A DNA stretch of 64,000 nucleotides, taken from positions 1 to 64,000 of the forward strand of contig CALOFM010000005.1 in assembly GCA_942492625.1 (NCBI GenBank), given 5' to 3'. Of the stretch, positions 53,525-62,242 are shown one piece after another. This DNA comes from Thiosymbion sp942492625. GTDB taxonomy: Bacteria; Pseudomonadota; Gammaproteobacteria; Chromatiales; Chromatiaceae. The position numbers were made by a program, and so were the translations under genes. Each line of letters starts with the position of its first letter. Position 1 is the first letter of the stretch. The notes under the pieces were generated by a model. The model saw nothing but the letters and a program-made list of their open reading frames with translations. It made no database searches and was not told where the DNA came from.

Positions 53525-54748
53525 GTGGTGTACAGAAGAGTTGTTGTAACCGGTGTTGGAATAGTCGGCCCAATAGGCAGCACGAAAGACGAGGTCCTCG
53601 CATCAATGATGCAGGGTAGATCCGGCATTGTGCATTGCCCGGACTACATGGAACGCGGATTTCGTTCGAACGTGATTGGCGAAGTCAAACGCGACTTCAA
53701 AGAAGGTCTCTCTCTGAAGGTGAGCAAATGGATGGGCGAGCAAGCGGGATGGGCCTTTCAAGCCGCAGAATCCGCTATTGACGATGCCGGACTTCCTGAC
53801 GAAATACGTTCGAATCCGATGACTGGGCTTCTTATCGGCGCCGGTGGTCCCTCCACCGAGGACGTTGTGAGCGCAGTAGACGCCGCCCTTGCCAAAGGCC
53901 CGAAGAGAGCGGGGGCACGTTGGGTACCCAAGACAATGGCGAGCTCCTGCTCCGCGACGGTCGGAACCGGCCTGCAAATCAAAGGGGCGAGCTTCTCAAT
54001 AGCCTCCGCCTGCGCGACGAGCGCTCACAACATCGGCGAAGCCTGGTGGATGATCAGGACAGGGCGTCAAAACTGCATGATAGCCGGTGGAGCCGAGGGC
54101 CTGCATTGGACCCAATCGGTCATGTTCGACGCCATGCCGGCATTGTCGAACCTAAACGACGCCCCGGAAACGGCGAGCCGCCCTTTCGACAAGAACAGGG
54201 CCGGCTTCGTGATCAGTGGCGGAGCCGCCGTTGTCATCCTGGAGACATTGGAAGACGCCCTGGCCCGCGGAGCACAGATATACGGAGAGATTGTTGGGTA
54301 CGGTGCCACGTCCGACGGCAGCCACATGACCGAGCCCTCCGGTGAAGGAGCAGTCAGGGCCATGCAGATGGCAATGGAGGGAATAGACAAGAAGGAAATA
54401 ACGCTAATAAGTCCTCATGCAACGAGCACACCGGTAGGTGACAGAAAAGAAGCAGGCGCAATCCTGAGTGTATTCGGCGAAGATGGGCCCTGGGTCACCG
54501 CATCGAAATCTCTAACTGGCCACATGATGGGGGCGGCGGGGGCAGCAGAGCTTATCATGGCACTTTTCATGATAAATGAAGGTTTTATCCACCAGTCATT
54601 AAACATCGAAGAGGTCGATCCCGAATGCGCGGGACTCAGGATTGCATACGAGAAAGTGCTTGATATCAATATTGAGTATGCATTATCCAATTCTTTCGGC
54701 TTTGGAGGCACAAACGCATCACTCTGCGTTCGTAAGCACAGCGGTTAA
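53525..54748 (+). CDS. fabB: 3-oxoacyl-ACP synthase I (FabB type)
   Basis: 407 residues from the GTG at 53525, with GAGAGGAAA eight bases upstream. The catalytic residues fall at exactly the positions of E. coli FabB: C163 (SIASACATSAHNIG), H298 (SPHATSTPVGD) and H333 (SKSLTGHMMGAAGA). It elongates acyl-ACP in fatty acid synthesis and FabB types also make unsaturated fatty acids. No fabA is next to it. The base composition is lower in GC than the neighbours, for example about 43 percent at 54361-54420, so the gene may have come by transfer or come under different selection. Confidence 0.9.
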   Translation: MVYRRVVVTGVGIVGPIGSTKDEVLASMMQGRSGIVHCPDYMERGFRSNVIGEVKRDFKEGLSLKVSKWMGEQAGWAFQAAESAIDDAGLPDEIRSNPMTGLLIGAGGPSTEDVVSAVDAALAKGPKRAGARWVPKTMASSCSATVGTGLQIKGASFSIASACATSAHNIGEAWWMIRTGRQNCMIAGGAEGLHWTQSVMFDAMPALSNLNDAPETASRPFDKNRAGFVISGGAAVVILETLEDALARGAQIYGEIVGYGATSDGSHMTEPSGEGAVRAMQMAMEGIDKKEITLISPHATSTPVGDRKEAGAILSVFGEDGPWVTASKSLTGHMMGAAGAAELIMALFMINEGFIHQSLNIEEVDPECAGLRIAYEKVLDINIEYALSNSFGFGGTNASLCVRKHSG

Positions 54749-54983
54749 TTCCATAATGTCAGTATGGGTTACGACCAAATCGGAAGCTTTGTGTGTTATC
54801 TTGAATGCACTGGGACAGCGGAGGCGGAATCCTAATTCCGATCGCTTATGACGCGATTTATCTCTGTTACAACATCCGAGAGTCTCTGAGTCTCTGGGTT
54901 TCCCGCCACCCGGACAAATTCCCCTGTACAGCAAGGCTAATTAGCCTGCTCGCTTCAGATTCCCAAAGGAGGAGAATCCAAGC

Positions 54984-56273
54984 ATGAACAAAAACTCCCT
55001 CAGCGTCACCGACAACCGAAACGGCAAAACTTACGAGATCGATATTACGGATGACACCATCCGAGCGCTCGCTCTGCGTCAAATCAAGGTGCAGCCGGAC
55101 GATTTCGGGATGATGACGTACGATCCCGCCTACATGAACACGGCGGCCTGCTCCAGCTCCATCACCTACATCGACGGAGAGAAGAGCATCCTGAGATACC
55201 GTGGTTATCCCATCGAAGAGCTCGCCGAGAAGAGCTCCTTTCTGGAGTGCGCCTATCTGCTGATCTACGGAGAATTGCCGACCGCGGAGCAACTCGAGCA
55301 ATGGACCATCCGCATCATGCGGCATACCTATATTCACGAAGATCTGGCCCAAATGATCGAGTCCTTTCGTTATGACGCCCATCCGATGGGTATCTTGATC
55401 AGCTCGGTAGCGGCCATGTCCACGTTGCATCCGAAGGCCAGAAACGTCCACGATCCGGCCGTAAGGGAGAAGCAGATCTGGCGCATCCTGGGCAAGATGC
55501 CGACAATCGCAGCCTTCGCCTATCGCGTTCGGATCGGCCGCCCCCATAATTACCCGGACATCAGCCGGGGATACGCAGGAAACTTCCTCTACATGCTCGA
55601 CTACATGAACGAGCGTGATTACGAAGTTCCCGAAGCACTTTCCCGGGCACTGGACGTGCTTTTCCTCCTGCACGCCGATCACGAGCAGAACTGCTCCACG
55701 GCCACGATGCGTGCCGTCGGCTCGACGCAAGTGGATCCTTACAGCGCGGTGGCGGCGGCCTCAGCGGCCTTGTTCGGACCGCTTCACGGCGGCGCCAACG
55801 AGGCTGTGTTGCGCATGCTGGAGGAAATCGGTTCCGTTTCCGCGATACCGGAGTACGTTGAGCGCGTCAAGAAAGGCGACATGCGCCTCATGGGCTTTGG
55901 CCATCGGATCTACACTAGCTACGACCCCAGGGCCAGCATCATCAAAAAGGTGGCGTACGACGTATTCGAGGTTACGGGCAGCAACAAGCTGATCGATATC
56001 GCCTTGGAGCTCGAGCGAATCGCCCTCTCCGACGAGTACTTCATTTCCCACAAGCTGTACCCCAATGTGGACTTCTACAGCGGTATCATCCTGCAGGCCA
56101 TGCGCTTCCCGACGGACATGTTCCCGGTACTGTTCGCCATCCCGCGGGCCGCCGGATGGCTGGCGCAGTGGATTGAAATGCTCAATGACTCGGAACAGAA
56201 GATCGCTCGGCCCCGCCAAATCTACACCGGATACGAGCAGAGGCCCTATGTTCCGATGAAAGAACGAGGATAA
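54984..56273 (+). CDS. gltA: Citrate synthase
   Basis: 429 residues, the length of hexameric type II citrate synthases of gammaproteobacteria. Conserved stretches: LRYRGYPIEELAEKSSFLEC, LDVLFLLHADHEQNCSTATM (catalytic His), FGPLHGGANEAVLRMLEEIG, DMRLMGFGHRIYTSYDPRA (His), and RPRQIYTGYEQRPYVPM. The ribosome site AAAGGAGGAG precedes the ATG. It condenses acetyl-CoA and oxaloacetate, feeding the cycle whose glyoxylate branch is encoded at 33-36 kb. Followed by a strong terminator. Confidence 0.97.
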   Translation: MNKNSLSVTDNRNGKTYEIDITDDTIRALALRQIKVQPDDFGMMTYDPAYMNTAACSSSITYIDGEKSILRYRGYPIEELAEKSSFLECAYLLIYGELPTAEQLEQWTIRIMRHTYIHEDLAQMIESFRYDAHPMGILISSVAAMSTLHPKARNVHDPAVREKQIWRILGKMPTIAAFAYRVRIGRPHNYPDISRGYAGNFLYMLDYMNERDYEVPEALSRALDVLFLLHADHEQNCSTATMRAVGSTQVDPYSAVAAASAALFGPLHGGANEAVLRMLEEIGSVSAIPEYVERVKKGDMRLMGFGHRIYTSYDPRASIIKKVAYDVFEVTGSNKLIDIALELERIALSDEYFISHKLYPNVDFYSGIILQAMRFPTDMFPVLFAIPRAAGWLAQWIEMLNDSEQKIARPRQIYTGYEQRPYVPMKERG

Positions 56274-56344
56274 CGCTCGCCATTGCGCTTGGGCGCTGTC
56301 GACTTGAGCGGCGGTTCAGCGGGACTCCGAGTTGGCGGGAAATA

Positions 56345-56386
56345 GACGCGGGGCCGAGGAAGAAAACTCACCCCGCGTCTGCTTTT
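56345..56386 (+). terminator. Terminator after gltA
   Basis: GACGCGGGG and CCCCGCGTC pair across a 17-base loop and are followed by TGCTTTTTCG, 72 bp after the gltA stop. It ends gltA transcription before the CRISPR array. Confidence 0.8.
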
Positions 56387-56548
56387 TCGCAAAGAACAGA
56401 TGCAGAGTACGCCGGGTTGGCCCATGTTAAGCAGCTCCCGCTGCAAACGGCCGGATTCCCCGGATTCGGTGAACGAAAGCAACCGGGATGTTTGGCCGGA
56501 CCGGAATACTCTACGAAGAAAGCTGTTCTCGGGCGGCTTCGGATAAAT

Positions 56549-58868
56549 CAGCTCGTCCCCGCGGGTGCGGGGAACACCATCGCGCGGCGGCTCGATTCGC
56601 CAATCCAGGCGGTTCATCCCCGCGGGTGCGGTGAACACATCTATACGTCATACGGGATACTACATAGATGCGGTTCATCCCCGCGGGTGCGGGGAACACA
56701 CAACGCCGGGCGCGGCGCTCTGGCCGGCGGCGGTTCATCCCCGCGGGTGCGGGGAACACGTCAGCTTGCGTGCCGTCGGCCTGGTGCAAGGCGGTTCATC
56801 CCCGCGGGTGCGGGGAACACCCCGCGGGTGCGGCGGTTCATCCCCGCGGGTGCGGGGAACACGTAGCGCTGCGTCGTCGCGATCGGGTCCGACGGTTCAT
56901 CCCCGCGGGTGCGGGGAACACCGTGCGAGGGTGGAATGCTATCACTATCCATGTAACGGTTCATCCCCGCGGGTGCGGGGAACACGGAGAAGCTCGCGGG
57001 TGATGGCATGTCAGGGGTCGCCGGTTCATCCCCGCGGGTGCGGGGAACACATGATCAGGCGGGCCGCGGCCAGGATTATGCCCGCGGGGTTCGGGCGGTT
57101 CATCCCCGCGGGCGCGGGGAACACGCTCGTCGCCAGGTCCTGCTGGCGAGCCGGGACCGGTTCATCCCCGCGGGCGCGGGGAACACAACAGGCGGTGGGG
57201 TACCGTTGCTGATCGGCGCTAGCGGTTCATCCCCGCGGGCGCGGGGAACACGCTGCGTATTGCTAAGATCCGATCGGAAAGCGGTTCATCCCCGCGGGCG
57301 CGGGGAACACGCGATTTGTCGCATCCAACTCGTTCCCGAACGCCGGTTCATCCCCGCGGGCGCGGGGAACACTCGAGCTTCGCCTCATCGCAGTCCTGGT
57401 GCGCTTTCGGTTCATCCCCGCGGGCGCGGGGAACACGCATTCTCATGCGATCCAGTTGTCGCCGCGCGCTCGGTTCATCCCCGCGGGCGCGGGGAACACC
57501 CGCGCCGCCAGCGCGCCGCAAAGACCGCTGCGGTTCATCCCCGCGGGCGCGGGGAACACGCTGCGTGCCGAGCCGGCGAGCGTCCAGGATCGGTTCATCC
57601 CCGCGGGCGCGGGGAACACCGAATAGCCGTCTGCTCCGCGGACGAGGTGATTCGCGGTTCATCCCCGCGGGCGCGGGGAACACACGCCGACGGTGGGGCC
57701 GTCGGCGTCGCTAATCGGTTCATCCCCGCGGGCGCGGGGAACACCCTACGTCAGCGTCCATTGACGTTCATCCCCGCGGGTCGGACATGCGCAAGCCGGT
57801 TCATCCCCGCGGGCGCGGGGAACACTCGAACGTCGCGAAATCGCATGGCCGGTCCGGTTCATCCCCGCGGGCGCGGGGACACACTGGCCGCTGTGCGGCA
57901 ATGCTGCTATGTGGCGACGGTTCATCCCCGCGGGTGCGGGGAACACTGCCCCAGCGTTCATGGCCGCGCGGATATCGCGGCAGCGGTTCATCCCCGCGGG
58001 CGCGGGGAACACTGCTGCGCCGCGGTCGATCGCGGATCACATGGTCGGTTCATCCCCGCGGGCGCGGGGAACACGTCAGAGCCGGGAGACGCGGTCTGGA
58101 CGCGGGTTCATCCCCGCGGGCGCGGGGAACACTGCTGCGAATGGCTCGATGCCGATCACAACAGCCGGTTCATCCCCGCGGGCGCGGGGAACACTGACGG
58201 ACGGTCAGCGGATCCAGCCGGTTCATCCCCGCGGGCGCAGGACATCGCACGGGTGATCACCGGGCAAGCGGTTCATCCCCGCGGGTGCGGGGAACACCGC
58301 GATCTACGTCGGACGCCAACGAGCGCGTTCATCCCCGCGGGTGCGGGGAACACAGGCGGTTCATCCCCGCGGGCGCGGGGAACACGGGGTTTGAAACGGT
58401 TCGGGCATAGGAACACGGTTCATCCCCGCGGGCGCGGGGAACACGTTGCTCTACCGGGATCTTTCCGCATAGACGGTTCATCCCCGCGGGCGCGGGGAAC
58501 ACGCTCGTTGCCATAGCTGGAGCCACGCATAAGCCTATACGGTTCATCCCCGCGGGCGCGGGGAACACGGAGGCTGTGCGACGAGGCATTCGTCCGGTTG
58601 ACGGTTCATCCCCGCGGGCGCGGGGAACACCTCTGTCAGCTAAGCTGCGAAACGTATGTTGTTGCGGTTCATCCCCGCGGGCGCGGGGAACACACTCTTT
58701 CCAGTGCGCGAGGCTCCAACCCAACCAACGGTTCATCCCCGCGGGCGCGGGGAACACACCGGGCGCGGCCACACCGGTTCATCCCCGCGGCGGCATCCCG
58801 GGGAACACGGTCCCCATTAGGGCGGTGGCGACTGAGCGGCGGTTCATCCCCGCGGGCGCGGGGAACAC
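56549..58868 (-). CRISPR. Type I-E CRISPR array, about 40 repeats
   Basis: About 40 repeat copies of 29 bases; on the plus strand they start CGGTTCATCCCC and end CGGGGAACAC, so on the minus strand they start GTGTTCCCCG and end GATGAACCG, the usual type I-E form. The leader end is at 58868, next to cas2, so transcription is on the minus strand and the oldest repeat is at 56549, where the copy has three mismatches. The central bases differ: GGGTGCGGGG in the first nine repeats and three later ones (57918, 58269, 58325), GGGCGCGGGG elsewhere. Three copies are truncated or disrupted (57765, 58219, 58775). Spacers are mostly 29-37 bases with outliers of 3, 13, 17 and 45, unlike the fixed 32 of most I-E arrays. 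Spacer targets cannot be read from sequence. Confidence 0.97.
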
Positions 58869-58964
58869 TCTTCCTCTAACCCGCTGATTTTTGCGACGAA
58901 ATAACTGCCGCTTCGAAATTCTACCAGCGATATTGCCAATCTCGAAACTGCCAATATTCGATTG
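58869..58964 (-). promoter_or_regulatory. CRISPR leader
   Basis: An AT-rich 96-base stretch between the first repeat and cas2. Read on the minus strand it begins right after the cas2 stop (CTCTTTAAC overlaps it), a motif common in type I-E leaders, and has a mirrored pair ATATTG and CAATAT around TTTCGAGATTGG. It should hold the array promoter and an integration-host-factor site needed for spacer acquisition, but no exact IHF site was identified. Confidence 0.6.
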
Positions 58965-59264
58965 TTAAAGAGCTTTTTTGGGATCATTTACGGGCAGGAA
59001 GCTGACCAATCGCAATCCATCAAAATCGACTGGAATGCGGCGATTCTCGCCGATGGTGTCGAAATCATACCCCGACTCCGTGTTGGTGCTCCAAGCCATG
59101 ACGGCGTTGCCGTCTTCGACGCCTTCCGCGAGCTGCTTCCAAATGAACTCACGGACCCGCTTGGACGGGGTGCCGATGTAGACGCCAGCACGAATCTCCA
59201 ACAACCAGACGGCGAGGCGGCCACGCAGCCGTGGCGGCACGTTTTCAGTGACGATGACCAGCAT
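58965..59264 (-). CDS. cas2: CRISPR-associated protein Cas2 (type I-E)
   Basis: 99 residues, the Cas2e type: MLVIVTENVPPRLRGRLAVW, LEIRAGVYIGTPSKRVREFI, and the C-terminal PVDFDGLRLVSFLP. It dimerises and bridges two Cas1 dimers in the spacer-integration complex. Its ATG (59262-59264) overlaps the end of cas1 by 20 bases; the stop lies at the edge of the leader. No lesion. Confidence 0.95.
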   Translation of the reverse strand: MLVIVTENVPPRLRGRLAVWLLEIRAGVYIGTPSKRVREFIWKQLAEGVEDGNAVMAWSTNTESGYDFDTIGENRRIPVDFDGLRLVSFLPVNDPKKAL

Positions 59265-60157
59265 CGCCCAGGTTCTCCGTGTTCTCGATCGCGGGTGCTA
59301 CTGCTTCTTCGGCGGCTTCTGGCGGCTCCAGGTCGCCGGCCGCGAGCACGTCTTCGATCATGGGGATGATCTTTCCGAGGAGCTTGGTCTCGCGGAAACG
59401 CGTCCCGGCAGGCGAGCCGTACCTCGCGTTCGGCCTGGCGCGGTTCTTTGGCGGCGATCCGGAAGGCGACCGGTACGACGGTGTCGAATTTGACGATATC
59501 GGCCATGTCGTAGACAAATGAGAGTGGCTTGCCGGTGTGGATGAACCCGACCGCTGGTGCGTAGCCGGCTGCGAGCACGGCGGCCTCGGTGATGCCGTAC
59601 AACGCCGCAGTTGCAGAGGATAGGCACAGGTTGGGTGTGTCGCTGGCGTCCCATTGGGTTGGATCGTAGCGCCGGCCCTTCCACTTGACCTTGTAGCGTT
59701 TCGCCAGGTTTTCATAAAGCTTCTTGACGCGCGCTCCCTCGATTCCGCGAAGCTGCTCGACGCTGCGGCGCTCAGGCGGCTTCTCCCCGAACCGCAGCTC
59801 GTACATCTTGCGCACGACCTTGAGCCTGGCCTGGTCGTCCAGGGCCAGCTTGGCCTGGTAGAGCAAGCGATCCGAACGGGCACCGCCGGGCTGGCCGGAG
59901 GCGTAGAGTCGCACGCCGGCCTCGCCGACCCAGACCAGCAGGGTGCCGACCCGAGCCGCCAGGGCCGCTGCCCGATGGGACACCCGGGTCCCGGGCTCCA
60001 GCATGATGCAGGCGATGCTGCCGATCGGGATGTGGGTGCGCACCCCGTTCTTGTCGATGACGACAAAGGCGCCGTCGAGCACGTCGATCTCGCCGCGCTC
60101 GATGAAGATCAGGGAGATGCGTTCCTTCATGGCGATGGGTTTCAGGGGCGGTAGCAC
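59245..60157 (-). CDS. cas1: CRISPR-associated integrase Cas1 (type I-E), frameshifted near the 3' end
   Basis: From the ATG at 60155-60157 (MLPPLKPIAMKERISLIFIE), the first 254 codons give the conserved Cas1e with metal ligands E140 (LRGIEGARV), H207 (GFIHTGKP) and D220 (YDMADIVK), matching E. coli E141/H208/D221. Near 59397 an extra C (in TTTCCGCG) shifts the frame; the other frame carries RETKLLGKIIPMIEDVLAAG and ends at 59245, the normal C-terminus. About 304 residues if repaired. The active site is before the shift, so the unrepaired product would only have a wrong tail, but that tail contacts Cas2. Error or mutation cannot be told apart. Confidence 0.92.
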
Positions 60158-60198
60158 GGGGGTGGTTGTCCTTGTCGAAACGAGCTACGAAGACTTCT

Positions 60199-60618
60199 TC
60201 AGGTCCAGGGGTTGATGAGGCGTACCGGCAGGTGGGCGAAATCCCGCTCGTTGCGCGTTACCAAAACCAAGTCGTTGACCAGCGCCGTACTTGCAAGCAA
60301 GGCGTCGAGCACCGGTCGGGGGTAGCCCATACGCTCGGATTCGGCACTCAGCTGTCCCCAACGCAGGCAAACATCGAGGTCGGCGGCGATGATCCGATTC
60401 CGGAATCTGGAGATTACTTCGTGCTCAAACCAGGTCCTGATTGCTTGTTTGCGCAGACCGTCCGAGAGTTTTTCAATTCCCTTGCGCAGCTCGCCAAGCG
60501 TGAGGGCGCTCACGAACAACAAGGACTCGTCAGTGGCCTGTATCCAGGCCGCGACGCCAGCATTGGGCTGGGCCTTGGGCAATTCCGACAGCAGGCAGGT
60601 GTCCAGCAAGTAGCTCAC
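60199..60618 (-). CDS. PIN-domain toxin (VapC/FitB-like) inside the cas operon
   Basis: 139 residues, a standard VapC length. Acidic residues of the PIN nuclease: D6 (YLLDTCLLSEL), E43 (LTLGELRKGI), D105 (PVLDALLAST), and the end VTRNERDFAHL with D126. These toxins cut tRNA or rRNA when unmatched by antitoxin. The start overlaps the antitoxin stop by four bases (ATGA), so the pair is coupled. It is located 42 bp upstream of cas1 and downstream of cas6e on the same strand, which is unusual for a type I-E locus. Confidence 0.88.
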   Translation of the reverse strand: MSYLLDTCLLSELPKAQPNAGVAAWIQATDESLLFVSALTLGELRKGIEKLSDGLRKQAIRTWFEHEVISRFRNRIIAADLDVCLRWGQLSAESERMGYPRPVLDALLASTALVNDLVLVTRNERDFAHLPVRLINPWT

Positions 60619-60860
60619 AGGTCCACGTCCCGTCCGAAGTCCTGCTCTCGCGTGATGTCCAAATCGACGTCCCGCAAGGGCGACCTCTGGAAGAATTCGA
60701 GCAGGGATTCCTTGCGCCGCATGAGTTCTCCGTATTCGTCGATGGACAAAACCACCGCTTCGGGCTTCCCGCGCACGGTAATCACCTGCGGCCCGGATTT
60801 CCGCGCCTCCTCGACCACCTTACTCAGCTTGTTCTTGGCCTCTTGGAGCTGCCAGCTCAT
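60615..60860 (-). CDS. Phd/YefM-type antitoxin
   Basis: 81 residues. The DNA-binding N-terminus (MSWQLQEAKNKLSKVVEEAR, then QVITVRGKPEAVVLSIDEYG) matches the Phd/YefM family, and the C-terminal part (FFQRSPLRDVDLDITREQDF) would wrap the toxin. GGAGGT is six bases before the ATG. Upstream is a clear set of inverted CTAGAC repeats (60880-60905). It neutralises the following PIN toxin and likely represses its own promoter. Confidence 0.88.
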   Translation of the reverse strand: MSWQLQEAKNKLSKVVEEARKSGPQVITVRGKPEAVVLSIDEYGELMRRKESLLEFFQRSPLRDVDLDITREQDFGRDVDL

Positions 60861-60879
60861 GGTGACCTCCGCTTATCTG

Positions 60880-60905
60880 GCTAGACCGTCTAGATTGAGT
60901 CTAGC
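60880..60905 (-). promoter_or_regulatory. Candidate antitoxin operator
   Basis: Between the cas6e stop and the antitoxin start, on the plus strand, GCTAGAC (60880-60886) and GTCTAGC (60899-60905) form a perfect 7-bp inverted repeat, with another GTCTAG (60888-60893) between them. The antitoxin ribosome site follows 12 bases later. Repeated half-sites just upstream are typical of Phd-family autoregulation, so this pair may have its own promoter inside the cas operon. Confidence 0.55.
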
Positions 60906-61539
60906 CTAGATACTCGTAATGCGCCGCACCAGCATGAGTCCGCAGCCGAAGGCCTTGGCGGGGCCGATGCCGTTTTCCAATCGGTTTACCAAGCTCTGTG
61001 GGTTCTGGACCCTTAGCGCCCCTTCGAAAGTAACCGTAACAAGCTTCCCTGCGCGGTTACCGCGTCGGAAGAATACGGGTTGGTGCGGTAACACCGAAAC
61101 AGCCTCTATCTCCGCCGCACCGTCGAGCTTGCGCGCCAGCCAGTCTTTCTGCTCCTCCTCGCGGATCAGCGGGACCCGGCAGGTGTTCCGCCGCTTACCC
61201 GGTTTTGCGGCGAGTTGTTGATCCGTGATGTTCTTGATGGGATTGGCGGTGAGCAGGAACGCCAAACGTTGGCCGGACGCTGGGCTGAGGATCGATCTCG
61301 CGGGTAGCGATCAGGGTGACTCCATCCGCTGGTATCGGGGCTTTCCGGGATTGCACGAGAACTCGTGCAGGACATCCGGTCTGGTTGTCTTCCACGCGGA
61401 ACAGAAACCCGGTTCGCTCGTCATCGGCGTCGCGACGCGGCTCGCTGGGTTCGCCGGGGAACAGTCGCCAAATCCACCGATGGTGCTGATAGCGGTTGCC
61501 GGCGACCGGCCAGGGAATCTCGGCGCGGCTGAGGTTCAT
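60906..61539 (-). CDS. cas6e: CRISPR-associated endoribonuclease Cas6e, frameshifted
   Basis: About 210 residues if read through a one-base shift. From the ATG at 61537-61539: MNLSRAEIPWPVAGNRYQHH, with H20 at the position of the catalytic His of E. coli CasE, WRLFPGEPSEPRRDADDERT, and FLFRVEDNQTGCPARVLVQS. Near 61270-61285 the frame changes to FLLTANPIKNITDQQLAAKP, HQPVFFRRGNRAGKLVTVTF and NGIGPAKAFGCGLMLVRRIT, the Gly-rich RNA-binding loop and end. Cas6e cuts pre-crRNA at each repeat. Its ATG overlaps the cas5e stop (ATGA). Confidence 0.9.
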
Positions 61540-62232
61540 GTCAGATCCTCCTTGTGGACGTAGACGCGGCGCGCGCCGAACTGGCGGTGACGACCGTGGC
61601 TTGGGACATCCCGCATCTGGATCGGGTAATCGGAGACGAGGTCGCCTTCGGCATAGACGGTTCCCCCGACGGGGGGGGATGCGCGCGAGGGCCGCAAGTG
61701 GATCGTCCGCGTCGACCGGCGAGTCCTCATCGAGAAGCGGGCGGGTTATTGGGCAGGAACGCCGCCCCAGAACCGGGGTATAGCGCGGACGGCACAGGGC
61801 TGCGGCGATTCGGTCGAGATCGAATTGTGCCCCGTGGCGTTCCCCTACGGCTAGCGTGAAGGCAGCGTCGTAGAGGTACTCGCGGCGAGAAACGACCGGG
61901 AACTTGCTTGCCGATCCGTCGACCTTGCGAGCATCCAGCACCGAGTGAAAGTCGGCGAGCTTGATCGCGGCCTTGGGATGCGGTTCGCTCTCCTTGTCGG
62001 CGTCCGCTTCGGGCCTCGGTGCGCTTCTGTCCACCCGTACTGTCAACTGTACGCTCTGGGCAAGCTGGGTCAGTGCGTCCGAGTCACCGCGCTCGATGCC
62101 CAGGCAGGCGCCGATCAGCCCGAGCAGGCCGCTGCGGGTGGGAAAGAGGTTGGAAGGCCGGTAGTCCTCGAGGGTGTGTGTCCCCCACGCCTGCATGGGG
62201 CCGTCCAGGCGCAGGATCAGAAATCGGGGCAT
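61536..62232 (-). CDS. cas5e: CRISPR-associated Cascade subunit Cas5e, frameshifted in a G8 run
   Basis: Starts at the ATG at 62230-62232 (MPRFLILRLDGPMQAWGTHT, the Cas5e signature) and continues YRPSNLFPTRSGLLGLIGAC and HGAQFDLDRIAAALCRPRYT. At 61671-61678 is a run of eight G (C on the coding strand), where the frame shifts; the other frame gives GGTVYAEGDLVSDYPIQMRD, RRVYVHKEDLT and stops at 61536. The protein would be about 232 residues. Cas5e binds the 5' handle of crRNA in Cascade. A homopolymer run is a typical place for base-calling errors, but also for phase variation. Confidence 0.9.
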
Positions 62233-62242
62233 GACGACCTCC

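Noticed and set aside
57741..57800. Possible second small array or unusual repeat class
   Set aside because: The sequence is a truncated copy of the same repeat (CGTTCATCCCCGCGGG) followed by a short spacer, not a new repeat.
56565..58879. Long overlapping open frames across the CRISPR array on both strands, encoding repeated peptides such as RFIPAGAGNT and GSSPRARGT
   Set aside because: They are translations of the CRISPR repeat in different frames; none has a ribosome site, and such frames are a well-known false annotation.
61671..61678. Phase variation of cas5e as an established feature
   Set aside because: A single G8 run with one frameshift cannot be distinguished from a base-calling error without reads, so it is only raised as a possibility.
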